Assembly: GCA_016868355.1 (NCBI GenBank)
Contig: VGHB01000012.1
Span: 19,641-83,640 of the forward strand
Direction: 5' to 3'
DNA: 64,000 nt
DNA from: Betaproteobacteria bacterium
Lineage (GTDB): Bacteria > Pseudomonadota > Gammaproteobacteria > Burkholderiales > Burkholderiaceae_C
Shown: positions 9,239-17,884 of the stretch, piece by piece
How the letters are laid out: every line of letters begins with the position of its first letter
Numbering within the stretch: position 1 is the first letter of the stretch
The notes under the pieces: generated by a model
Seen by the model: the letters and a program-made list of their open reading frames with translations, nothing else
Databases searched by the model: none
What the model was told of the DNA's origin: nothing
Program-made: the position numbers and the translations under genes

Positions 9239-9619
9239 ATGTTGAACCAAGAAGAGCCGAGCCCAGCGGACTCGGAACAGGTGCCAAGCGAGGCTTTGCA
9301 ATGGACGGAAGCGGCGGCCCTGGATGCGCAACAGCTGCGGGCCTCTGCGCTTCGGCAAGCCCGTTGGCTGGTGGACTTTTATCGCATCACGCCCGATGAG
9401 CTGCGTGCGGCGTCTGCAACCGTGGGCGTATCGAAGGTGCCATCAAGCTCGCAGGCCCAGCCCGTCAAGTACCGCCACCCTGTCAGCGGAGACACCTGGG
9501 ACGGCATCGGTCCGCACCCGCAGTGGATGCGACAGGCCCTGCTGCACGACGGCTATCGCGTCGAAGAACTGCGCGTCAACCACACCCAAGAGGACCAAGA
9601 TGCCCGGACTTCTGCCTGA
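9239..9619 (+). CDS. H-NS family nucleoid-associated protein
   Basis: 126 aa. The C-terminal DNA-binding module is clear: KYRHPVSGDTWDGIGPHPQW near residues 78-97, the H-NS/BpH3-type core (Y-R-x-P-x-x-G-x-T-W-x-G-x-G-x-x-P-x-W). The N-terminal 60 residues are acidic and then helical, the expected oligomerisation part, though less typical than in housekeeping H-NS. The gene starts 55 nt after the transporter operon. Its last 20 nt overlap the start of the aminotransferase gene in another frame. It may act as a local silencer; this is inference. Confidence 0.85.
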   Translation: MLNQEEPSPADSEQVPSEALQWTEAAALDAQQLRASALRQARWLVDFYRITPDELRAASATVGVSKVPSSSQAQPVKYRHPVSGDTWDGIGPHPQWMRQALLHDGYRVEELRVNHTQEDQDARTSA

Positions 9620-10769
9620 CGTTGACCCAGATGGTCTGCTCGAGTTTTCGGTTGTGTACACCGACCGTGCCCTCAACCATATGTCGCGCCGGTTTCAGGG
9701 GGTGATGACCGAGATTTCGGGCATCCTGAAGTCGGTTTATCGGGCTCATTCCGCTATTGTCATGCCTGGAAGTGGTACCTTCGGCATGGAAGCGGTCGCC
9801 CGCCAGTTTGCCAGTGGGCGGGCCGTGGTGGTGCTGCGCAATGGTTGGTTTAGCTACCGGTGGACACAGATTTTTGACATGGGCCACATTCCGGCTTCCA
9901 GCCAAGTCCTCAAGGCCAGGCCGGTGGCGCCCGGGACCTGCCAGCCATGGGCACCGGCGCCACTGAGCGACGTGCTGCAGGCCATACGTACCCAACGACC
10001 TGCAGTCTTGTTTGCCCCGCACGTCGAGACCTCTGCAGGCATGATCCTGCCCGACGACTACCTGCAGGCGGTGGCGCAGGCCCTGCATGAGCACGATGGC
10101 CTGTTGGTCTTGGACTGCATCGCCTCGGGTGCAGCCTGGGTCGACATGCGCACTACAGGCGTCGATGTCTTGATCAGCGCGCCGCAAAAAGGTTGGTCTG
10201 GTTCACCGAGTTGCGCCTTCATCATGCTCAGCGAGCGGGCCCACCGGGCCATCGAGCACACGACCAGCACCAGCTTTGCCAGTGACCTGCGCAAGTGGTT
10301 GCAGGTCATGCAGACCTATGAGTCGGGTTCACATGTTTACCACACCACAATGCCCACCGATGCCTTGCAACGGGTGGCCGCGGTGATGCGCGAAACCCAG
10401 GCCTATGGCTTTGACAGGCTCTGCCAAGAGCAATGGGCGTTGGGTCGCGGGGCGCGTCAGCTGCTGGCTTCGTTTGGCTATGCCAGCGTGGCAGCACCGG
10501 GTTTTGAAGCCCCAGGAGTGGTGGTGAGCTACACCGACGACCCTGAGATCCAAAACGCCAAGAAGTTCCTCGCCTTGGGACTTCAAACAGCAGCAGGTGT
10601 TCCCCTGCAGTGTGATGAGGGCCCGGATTTCCGAACCTTCCGTCTGGGATTGTTTGGGTTGGACAAGTTACACCACCCCGAGCGCACCCTCGAGCACCTG
10701 CGCCAGGCGTTGGTGCTGCTTCAGCCACTGGGACGAGAAAAACCTGAGCGCTCCGCGGTCAGCGCCTAG
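9600..10769 (+). CDS. Class-V PLP aminotransferase (alanine-glyoxylate/serine-pyruvate type)
   Basis: 389 aa. The fold-type-I class-V aminotransferase pattern is visible: MPGSGTFGMEAVARQF near residue 55, FAPHVETSAGMILPDDY, LDCIASGAAWVDM and the PLP-lysine motif SAPQKGWSGSP. Start ATG 9600 gives MPGLLPDVDPDGLLEFSVVY, the usual start of this family, even though it overlaps the H-NS gene by 20 nt. Such enzymes transfer the amino group of alanine or serine to glyoxylate or pyruvate; exact substrates are uncertain. It is convergent with the RlmN-type gene. Confidence 0.88.
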   Translation: MPGLLPDVDPDGLLEFSVVYTDRALNHMSRRFQGVMTEISGILKSVYRAHSAIVMPGSGTFGMEAVARQFASGRAVVVLRNGWFSYRWTQIFDMGHIPASSQVLKARPVAPGTCQPWAPAPLSDVLQAIRTQRPAVLFAPHVETSAGMILPDDYLQAVAQALHEHDGLLVLDCIASGAAWVDMRTTGVDVLISAPQKGWSGSPSCAFIMLSERAHRAIEHTTSTSFASDLRKWLQVMQTYESGSHVYHTTMPTDALQRVAAVMRETQAYGFDRLCQEQWALGRGARQLLASFGYASVAAPGFEAPGVVVSYTDDPEIQNAKKFLALGLQTAAGVPLQCDEGPDFRTFRLGLFGLDKLHHPERTLEHLRQALVLLQPLGREKPERSAVSA

Positions 10770-10807
10770 CTCGCCAACGCCTCATTGGCCTGGGGCAGTC
10801 CTGTGGT

Positions 10808-11827
10808 TCAGGCTGCGGGCATGATTGGCACAGTCAGTCGGCGGGCGCGCAACTGCCCGCAGCCCCCTTCGACGTCTTGGCCTGCTGACCGGCGCAACCG
10901 GGTGTAGACGCCCCGCCGGTTCAGGCTGCGCGCGAGCTCAGCTGCATGCTCCCAGCTGGGCCTGCGGAACCCGCTGCCTTGTACTTCGTTGAATGGAATC
11001 AGGTTGAGCATCATGCGCCGCCCTTTAAGCAGCGCGACGATGCCCTGCACTTCGTCGCGTGAGTCGTTGATGCCCTCCAACAATGTCCACTGCACCTGAA
11101 CCGGATAGCCGCTGGACTCGGCGTACTCAGATGCGGCCTGTACCAAGGCCTCGGGGCTGAGGTCCGGCGCACGGGGCAGGAGGATGCGGCGCAATGCGTG
11201 ATTCGTGGTATGCAGTGATAAGGCAAGGGCTGGCTTGATGCGGCGTTGAGCCAAGGCCTCAAAAGCGCGCAGGTCCCCTACCGTTGAAAACACCAGTTGT
11301 TTGTGGCCAATCTGGGCCTCTTGCCCCAGGACATCAATGGCTTCCAGCACGGCGTGCAGGTTGTGCGCTGGCTCGCCCATGCCCATGAAGACCACTTTGC
11401 GCACCGGGGTCAGGGACCTTGCGTGGACCACCTGGGCCACGATCTCTGCACTGCCCAGCTGCCGGATCAGCCCATCCCGGCCGGTCATGCAAAAGCTGCA
11501 GCCCACGGCGCAGCCGATTTGAGTGGACACGCAGACACCCTGCCGAGGCAGCAAGACCGTCTCCACCGTTTTGCCGTCGCGCAGTGCAAGCAGCAACCGC
11601 CGCGACCCATCGTCTGCCGGGTGCCCCGAAACCGGCTGCAGCAGCTGTCCAAGCTCGGCCAGCAGCGCCGGCGCACGTTGCAGCATGAGCCGGGGGAAGT
11701 AGCGCTCGGGCAGCGCGCGGCCTGCCGACAAAGGCCGCCGGTGTGTCCAGGCCCTCAGGAAACGGGCGATGTGAGCCGGCCCAGCCCCTGCCTCGGACAG
11801 CCTGGCGCGCAAATCAGCGATGTTCAT
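10808..11827 (-). CDS. rlmN: RlmN-type radical-SAM RNA methyltransferase
   Basis: 339 aa, somewhat shorter than E. coli RlmN (384 aa). The radical-SAM cluster motif is CAVGCSFC (C-x3-C-x2-C), followed by VVFMGMGEPAHN and FSTVGD. The second catalytic cysteine is present near the C-terminus in GGCGQL. RlmN methylates C2 of A2503 in 23S rRNA and A37 in some tRNAs. The shorter length and divergence leave open that this is a second paralogue with a different RNA target rather than the housekeeping copy. ATG 11827 gives MNIADLRARL. Confidence 0.85.
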   Translation of the reverse strand: MNIADLRARLSEAGAGPAHIARFLRAWTHRRPLSAGRALPERYFPRLMLQRAPALLAELGQLLQPVSGHPADDGSRRLLLALRDGKTVETVLLPRQGVCVSTQIGCAVGCSFCMTGRDGLIRQLGSAEIVAQVVHARSLTPVRKVVFMGMGEPAHNLHAVLEAIDVLGQEAQIGHKQLVFSTVGDLRAFEALAQRRIKPALALSLHTTNHALRRILLPRAPDLSPEALVQAASEYAESSGYPVQVQWTLLEGINDSRDEVQGIVALLKGRRMMLNLIPFNEVQGSGFRRPSWEHAAELARSLNRRGVYTRLRRSAGQDVEGGCGQLRARRLTVPIMPAA

Positions 11828-11923
11828 AGACTAGGGTATTCCCTGAATTTTACAGAGCTGCGCGGATTGTCAACCAAGCTGGATCAGCCGGCGTTGTGGA
11901 TCCATTGGTATTGCATCATCACC

Positions 11924-12124
11924 ATGAATTCCAGCCGCAGCTCGAACCCCCTGAACCGCCTGGGCACTGACCTACCCCGATTGCTCGACCATCCCACACC
12001 TGACGGCGGGGGCCGCGACAAGGGCTCCAAGTCGCTGGACCGCTTCGAGGTCTGGCATCACCACAACAGCCTGCGTCGCCCTGCCGAATGGGCCTTGATG
12101 CTGCAGTTTGACCAGCGCCGCTAG
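11924..12124 (+). CDS. Possible small hypothetical protein
   Basis: 66 codons from ATG 11924, between the start of the rlmN-type gene and the end of recD. The translation is hydrophilic (starts MNSSRSSNPLNRLG; a middle part DRFEVWHHHNSLRRPAEWALM looks protein-like). No clear ribosome binding site is present before the ATG, and no family is recognised. It is the only plausible gene in this roughly 300-bp interval. Low confidence. Confidence 0.3.
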   Translation: MNSSRSSNPLNRLGTDLPRLLDHPTPDGGGRDKGSKSLDRFEVWHHHNSLRRPAEWALMLQFDQRR

Positions 12125-12143
12125 TTGCCACGGACCGCTAGGT

Positions 12144-14039
12144 TCACGGAGTTTCCATCAGGCGGGCCTTCAGTCCACTCATGCGCCGGGTGCTTCGCCC
12201 GGCGGCCATCGCCAGGACCGATGGATTGGGCAACCACCACGACAAGGCGTTCTTCGCCCGTGTCAGCCCGGTATACAGCAGTTCTCTGCACAGCACCGGA
12301 TGGTCTGAATCGGGCAGGACCAGCAAAACACGATTGAATTCCGAACCCTGGCTTTTGTGGATGGTCATGGCAAAGGCCGGCTCGTGCGGCGGCAGACGCG
12401 ACACCCCCACGAAGCGCAACTCATGGCCGGCCATCCATGCAAACCGAGCCCCAGAACCCGGGCCGCACAGGACCACGCCTACGTCGCCGTTGCGCAGACC
12501 GGTGGCGTCGTCGTTGCGGGTGACCATCAGCACCCGGCCGTGGGGCCAAGGTTCCCGAAGGTTCAAGAGCCCCCGCGCCGCCATCGCCTGCTCGAGATCA
12601 CGGTTCAGCTCCTCGACACCCCAAGGCCCTTGCCGCACCGCGGCCAAAACGCGAAATTGGTCCAAATTCAGCAACAACTGGCGCACCGCCGGATCAAAAC
12701 CGGCGACCTGGGTATCCCCACTGCTCGCAGCGTTTTTTCGACCTAGGGCTTCAAAATAAGCGCCCCACCCGCTTGGGCCCAGCGCGGCCTCTAGCAAGGC
12801 CTTGCGGTCACGATAGGCGACGGATTCAATCTCGCGCAGCACATGAGGGTCCTGGGCCAGAAGGCCGCGTGCCCATGAACCAATGGTGCCGTCGAAGCGG
12901 CGGCTGTGCTGCAGTGCCGAATGCGCGGGGTGTTGTCGAAGGGCCGCGCACAGATCAGACAAGATGGAGCCGGCTTCCACCGAAGACAGCTGTGAGGAAT
13001 CGCCGATCAGCACCAGGCGTGCCTGGGGCTGCAGGTGCTGCAACAGCTCGTCCATCAGCTCCAGATCAAGCATGGACGCCTCATCGATCATCAGCAACCC
13101 CACCTGGGCTGACTTGCCAAGGGGATCACCGGATTCTTCAAACCCGCATGGGCCGCCCAGGGCTCTCATCGGCAACGCGCGTTCGGCCCGCCCCCAATCC
13201 GCCAAGAGCGCATGAACCGTCTTGGGCGGCTCAATGGACGCCCAGGCCTCATCCCAAAAGGCCTCCGGCAAGCTGCGGCCACGCAACTGGCCCCAGGCGT
13301 ACTCCAGGGCTTGACGCAACCGAGCAGCTGCCTTGCCTGTGGGTGCAGCCAAGGCCACGCGGATCGGCGGGCTGCCCGGCGCCCGCAGCGCTTGCAGCAG
13401 CGCAATCAGCCGAGCTGCGGTGTAGGTCTTGCCCGTGCCAGGCCCGCCGGTCACAACCGCCAAGGGCGTATGGGCTGCCCGGCGACAGGCCTCTTGTTGG
13501 TCGGCGCTCGAATGCGGTTGCAGATCATCAAACCAGGTCTGCAAGAGCTGATCGGCGCTGTGTTCCTCGGCAGCGCTGAGGGGAGTGCGGGCCTGCGCCC
13601 GCTGCACCAGGGACTGGGCCACCCGAACCTCGGCGGCCAACAGGCGGGGCATGTACAGGTGTCCAAGGTCCCACCGCAGCAGCCCGGTGTCCATCACGGC
13701 CTGCGCCACGGCGGATTGCTCGGCGTTGGCATGCAGGCCGTGGACCTCGGCGGGCGCTTTGAGCACCCACTGCTGCACGAAGGACTTCAATTCCCCTTGC
13801 AGCTTGGAATCCACCGGCTCCAAGAGATCAAGGCCCTGCGGCCCTTGAAGCGCGGACCAATCCAATGCCACATGCCCCCGCGCGTGCGCACGGCTCACCA
13901 GGGCGATGGCCGCACACCACCACTGCACTGAAGAGGAAGCTTGATGGTGGCCACGTTCGGATAAATGGCGACGCATCAAGTCGGCCAACTCCACGTCCAG
14001 GTGTGCCAATCCGTGGGCCAGTGAGGGTGTCAAAGGCAT
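12144..14039 (-). CDS. recD: Exodeoxyribonuclease V subunit alpha (RecD helicase)
   Basis: About 631 aa (E. coli 608). RecD is the fast 5'-3' helicase motor of RecBCD. Walker A is GGPGTGKT in VVTGGPGTGKTYTAARL, Walker B region is LLMIDEASMLDLELM, and the C-terminal helicase motif AMTIHKSQGSEF and LYTGLTRAK are intact. The start lies in ATGGTGATG: ATG 14039 overlaps the recB stop (TGATG) and is preferred; ATG 14045 is two codons earlier. Longer open sequence upstream lies inside recB. It is the last gene of the recC-recB-recD operon. Confidence 0.93.
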   Translation of the reverse strand: MPLTPSLAHGLAHLDVELADLMRRHLSERGHHQASSSVQWWCAAIALVSRAHARGHVALDWSALQGPQGLDLLEPVDSKLQGELKSFVQQWVLKAPAEVHGLHANAEQSAVAQAVMDTGLLRWDLGHLYMPRLLAAEVRVAQSLVQRAQARTPLSAAEEHSADQLLQTWFDDLQPHSSADQQEACRRAAHTPLAVVTGGPGTGKTYTAARLIALLQALRAPGSPPIRVALAAPTGKAAARLRQALEYAWGQLRGRSLPEAFWDEAWASIEPPKTVHALLADWGRAERALPMRALGGPCGFEESGDPLGKSAQVGLLMIDEASMLDLELMDELLQHLQPQARLVLIGDSSQLSSVEAGSILSDLCAALRQHPAHSALQHSRRFDGTIGSWARGLLAQDPHVLREIESVAYRDRKALLEAALGPSGWGAYFEALGRKNAASSGDTQVAGFDPAVRQLLLNLDQFRVLAAVRQGPWGVEELNRDLEQAMAARGLLNLREPWPHGRVLMVTRNDDATGLRNGDVGVVLCGPGSGARFAWMAGHELRFVGVSRLPPHEPAFAMTIHKSQGSEFNRVLLVLPDSDHPVLCRELLYTGLTRAKNALSWWLPNPSVLAMAAGRSTRRMSGLKARLMETP

Positions 14040-17000
14040 CACCATGGCTGGTCCTGTAGAGTGTCCATCTGGCCCATCATCTGGTCCAGGGGGTCGAGCC
14101 AATGTGCCTGTGCCTTCACGCTGAGCAAGTGCCCGCCGGGCTGGTCGATGCCGCGCAAGAACAGAAAATGTGCGCTGCCCAGGTGGGTGGCTGGGCAGTA
14201 GGCCTGGCCCAAGCGTGAACGCAGCAAACGGTGCAAGGCCAAGAGATACAGCGCAGCCTGGAGGTCGTAGCGGTGCTGCAGCACCGCAGCCTTGAGCGCC
14301 GCAGGGGTATAGCCCGCCGGCCCATCGCCCAGACGGTTGGACTTGTAGTCGAACACCTCTAAGCGTCCCTGGCACTGCACCACCAGGTCTGCGAATCCCA
14401 TGAGCAAGCCCTCCAGCGCTTGAGGCTTGAGGGCCGGCCGCGCCTCGCCCGGCCACAGGTGCTCCTGCAAGAGCCCATCCAGCGCCCGGGTGTCCAGCGC
14501 CTGAATGGGCATCCAGAACTCCAGTTCAGCCCGCATCAGCGGCAGATCGCACAGGCTCTGTCCACCTGGTAACAACGGCTGACGTACCACCTGATGCAGC
14601 CAGGCTTCGACTTGCGGGGTGTACGCAGACCAAACGCTGCGCCCCAGACGGGCCTGCAGGGACTGTGACCAACTGCCCCGGGCTCGCGTATCGAAACCCG
14701 ACTCAGCGCCCAATTCCAGACACTCGTGCAAGAGTTGGCCAAAGTCAGCACTCGAGGGCCAAGCGTGCCAAGGCCCTCCTGCCTGGAGTCGTAAGGGGGC
14801 GCCTGGCGCCAGCACGGTAGACGACTCCTCGTTTTCATCCCAACGCAGTTCTCGCCAGGGGCACAGGTGCTCACCGGCGCCCTGCGCAATGGCCGAATAG
14901 CTGGCGACGCGCCAATGGCGCTGCACGGGGTGTAAGACGGCGCGCGCTGGACGTGGCTCGAGTCTGGGGGGCGTGTCCAAGTCGGCTGCCCGGTCAGGTA
15001 TCGTCATGCATGCCGGCCAAATCGCTTGGGCCTCAGGCAAAACCACTTCAAGGTGTACCCAACCCCTAGGGCCGGGTGAGGGATCACGCTGAACACACTG
15101 GGCCTGTAAGGTGCTCCACAGGGAGCTCAAGTCCTGAACCACCTCGTCGTCGGTTCGGCGCACGCCCGCACCGGAAACCCAATGTCCAAGTGCCGTGCGG
15201 TGCCAGTTCTGCGCCTGCTTTGGATGGGGCTTGCGCGGCACGGCTCCCAGCCACACCTGATGCACCGCACGGGTAAGCGCCACATAGAGCAGGCGAACGT
15301 CTTCGCGCAGCGTTTCACAATGACCGTCGTTGTTGAGTGTGTCTTCTGCTGCGTTGCTGTCCTCACCGTCGGCAGGCCCTGTCGCTGCACTTGGGGTCGG
15401 TGCCGCCCAATGCCACTGGCCATCTTGGTAGATCAGGCTGGTGTCGTTCTTGTCTGAGGCATTGGGGCTGCTGCTGACGCCGAACGGCAACCAGACCACC
15501 GGGTACTGCAGGCCCTTAGACTTGTGAATGGTGACGATCTGCACCACATCCGCCTGGCTCTCAAGGCGAAGCAGCGTGGCATCGCGCAAGCCAGGAGTAG
15601 TCTTCAGGGCTGCATCGGGGTCTGCCAACACATGGGCGTAGGCCCTGACCAATTCCGGGGGGCTTGGGTGCTGTGCACTCAATGATTCCAGCCACTCGGC
15701 CAGGTGAAAAAGGTTTGTCAGGCGGCGCTCTCCCTGAGGAGACAGCGGGGCTCGGGCCACCAAACCTTCTTCGCGAATGAAGTGACGCAAGGCTGCCATC
15801 ACGCCCTGCTGGGCCCATTGCTGGGCGCAGGCCTGAAGTCCTTGGATACGCGCATCCCATAGGCGCTCGTCGTCGTGCTCAGCCAGCAATTGCCGCAGGG
15901 GTAGCCCCACCGTCTCGGAGGCCCAAACACGGCGTGCGCGCTCAAGGCTGCGCGGTTCCAAGAGGGCCTGCAGAAGGTGCAGGATGTCCAGCGCTTCCGT
16001 CGACTCCAACACCGATTCACGTTCAGACAAGAAGACGCTGGCACATCCTTGGTCGCGCAGCGCTTGTGCCATCACCTGTGCTTCAGTGCGGCTGCGAACC
16101 AGGACGCAGCAGTCCTGTGGGCGCAGTCGGCGCAGCGAGCCATCCTGGGCTTGGAACCCAACTCTTGGGTGCGACAGCATCCAGGCGATCTGGTGCGCTG
16201 CTCTCGCAGCGTCGCGGCTGCGGCCGTCAGTGGACCCTACAGCCTTGGCTTGTGTCCATGCACACAGCACCGGCATTGCATGGCCCTCGCACACCAGGCG
16301 CTCGTGTGGCCCCTCAGACTGCACCGGCAGGACCGGCACTTCGTCGCCATGCAAAAAGGCCCTCAGTACCGCTGACCCTTGGTTGAAGGACTCGCCTAAA
16401 TCGGGTCTATGTTGATCAGCGTGCGAAAGCCAGGTGTTCAATGCAGTAACCAATGGGCGAACCGAGCGGCGGTTGCAGTCCAAGGTGTGCAAGCGCTGAG
16501 CCAGGCGGCGGCGCACACGCAGGTAGCTGTGGATGTCTGCGCCTCGAAATCCGTAGATCGACTGCTTGGGATCCCCAATGAACAGCAACGCGTGGTCTGT
16601 GCTGTGGGGCTGCGGATAGACCTGCTCAAACAAGGCCAACTGGGCGGGTGAGGTGTCTTGGAACTCGTCGATCAAGGCCACCGGAAATTGCTGAGCGATC
16701 TGTATGGCCACCGCTGGCTGCTGAGCTAGAGACCGTGTCACTTGGCTCAGAAGGTCATCGAATGTACAGACCGACTGTTGCTGCTTGCGCCGCTGCAAAG
16801 CCTGGGCGACCCACCCCAGAGCATGGTTCAACACCACGGCATGCGCCTGCGGCAACGCATCCAGAGCATGCACAAGCTGCTCAAAGGCCACACTCCAAGC
16901 CGGCAAGTCCCGCTCATCTGCCGGCGCAGTGGCACGGCTGTGCAGCCGCATCAAGCCCACAGGTGTCAGGCGCGTGCGCAGATATCGATCATCTGGCTTG

Positions 17001-17884
17001 CCGATGTTGACACCTTCAAGCCAAGCAGAGGGCCCAACGGCCCAACAGCGAATGCGATGGCACCAATGCCGAACGGCGTCCATACCGCCGCGCAGGCGGT
17101 TGCCGTTGAAATAGCGTGGGTTGGACTCCAAACGGGTTGCAAACCACGCCTCGATGTCGTCTGCCCAGGCGAGCCACGGCGCCTTCAGCGCCTGCAGGCT
17201 TTGCGCACGCGCAACGGCTAGGGCTTGGACCGTATCGAGCAGGCTGTTTATGGGCGGTGCGGTGTCCCGCACCGAGCGCAGAGCGGGAATCAGAAGCCTA
17301 GCCAACGCATCGGGGTGTGGCGCCACATCGGCAACAGCTTGCATGGCTGCCTCGTCGAGGGGATAGACCTGCTGCCGCCAATAGTCGCGCACCACCGCGA
17401 CGAGCCAGCCCTCATCACTGTCCCACACTTGTGAGGGGACTTGATGACCAGGCTCAAGGAGGTGTTCAGACAAGAGCCGCTGTACCCAGGCATCGATGGT
17501 CAGGACTGCAGCGTCATCCATGCCAGCGGCCGCCTGCTCCAGTCGCCAGGTGGCCTGCAACCGGGCCGGCCCCTGCGGTACCTGCTGCAGCAGCAACTGC
17601 AAAAAGCAGTCGATTTCAGCCGAGGGCACTTGCCCGGCAAACACATCGCGGGCCTGCACCAAACGCAAGCGAATGCGATCTACCAGCTCCCTTGTGGCCG
17701 CGCGCGTGAAGGTCAGAACCAGAATATTTCGCGGATGCAGCGCTCGCTGCTGCGGGGTTCCGAGTCCCAGCACAAGCCGCACAAACAGCGATGCAATCGT
17801 CCAGGTCTTGCCGGTGCCTGCGCTTGCCTCGATCAGGTGGTGCCCCTGCAGCGGCAGGCTCAGGGCTTGCGTGGGCGCACTCAT
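14039..17884 (-). CDS. recB: Exodeoxyribonuclease V subunit beta (RecB helicase-nuclease)
   Basis: 1281 aa. Superfamily-1 UvrD-type helicase with C-terminal nuclease. Walker A is SAGTGKT at residues 21-27; VALIDEFQDTSPAQ, GDPKQSIYGFRGAD and VTIHKSKGLQYPVV are further helicase motifs. The nuclease site appears as GFADLVVQ and VFDYKSNRLG, matching the Asp / Asp-x-Lys metal site of RecB, so the nuclease should be active. ATG 17884 (MSAPTQALSL) overlaps the recC stop as ATGA; the open frame upstream is a shadow inside recC. It processes double-strand ends for RecA loading. Confidence 0.95.
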   Translation of the reverse strand: MSAPTQALSLPLQGHHLIEASAGTGKTWTIASLFVRLVLGLGTPQQRALHPRNILVLTFTRAATRELVDRIRLRLVQARDVFAGQVPSAEIDCFLQLLLQQVPQGPARLQATWRLEQAAAGMDDAAVLTIDAWVQRLLSEHLLEPGHQVPSQVWDSDEGWLVAVVRDYWRQQVYPLDEAAMQAVADVAPHPDALARLLIPALRSVRDTAPPINSLLDTVQALAVARAQSLQALKAPWLAWADDIEAWFATRLESNPRYFNGNRLRGGMDAVRHWCHRIRCWAVGPSAWLEGVNIGKPDDRYLRTRLTPVGLMRLHSRATAPADERDLPAWSVAFEQLVHALDALPQAHAVVLNHALGWVAQALQRRKQQQSVCTFDDLLSQVTRSLAQQPAVAIQIAQQFPVALIDEFQDTSPAQLALFEQVYPQPHSTDHALLFIGDPKQSIYGFRGADIHSYLRVRRRLAQRLHTLDCNRRSVRPLVTALNTWLSHADQHRPDLGESFNQGSAVLRAFLHGDEVPVLPVQSEGPHERLVCEGHAMPVLCAWTQAKAVGSTDGRSRDAARAAHQIAWMLSHPRVGFQAQDGSLRRLRPQDCCVLVRSRTEAQVMAQALRDQGCASVFLSERESVLESTEALDILHLLQALLEPRSLERARRVWASETVGLPLRQLLAEHDDERLWDARIQGLQACAQQWAQQGVMAALRHFIREEGLVARAPLSPQGERRLTNLFHLAEWLESLSAQHPSPPELVRAYAHVLADPDAALKTTPGLRDATLLRLESQADVVQIVTIHKSKGLQYPVVWLPFGVSSSPNASDKNDTSLIYQDGQWHWAAPTPSAATGPADGEDSNAAEDTLNNDGHCETLREDVRLLYVALTRAVHQVWLGAVPRKPHPKQAQNWHRTALGHWVSGAGVRRTDDEVVQDLSSLWSTLQAQCVQRDPSPGPRGWVHLEVVLPEAQAIWPACMTIPDRAADLDTPPRLEPRPARAVLHPVQRHWRVASYSAIAQGAGEHLCPWRELRWDENEESSTVLAPGAPLRLQAGGPWHAWPSSADFGQLLHECLELGAESGFDTRARGSWSQSLQARLGRSVWSAYTPQVEAWLHQVVRQPLLPGGQSLCDLPLMRAELEFWMPIQALDTRALDGLLQEHLWPGEARPALKPQALEGLLMGFADLVVQCQGRLEVFDYKSNRLGDGPAGYTPAALKAAVLQHRYDLQAALYLLALHRLLRSRLGQAYCPATHLGSAHFLFLRGIDQPGGHLLSVKAQAHWLDPLDQMMGQMDTLQDQPW

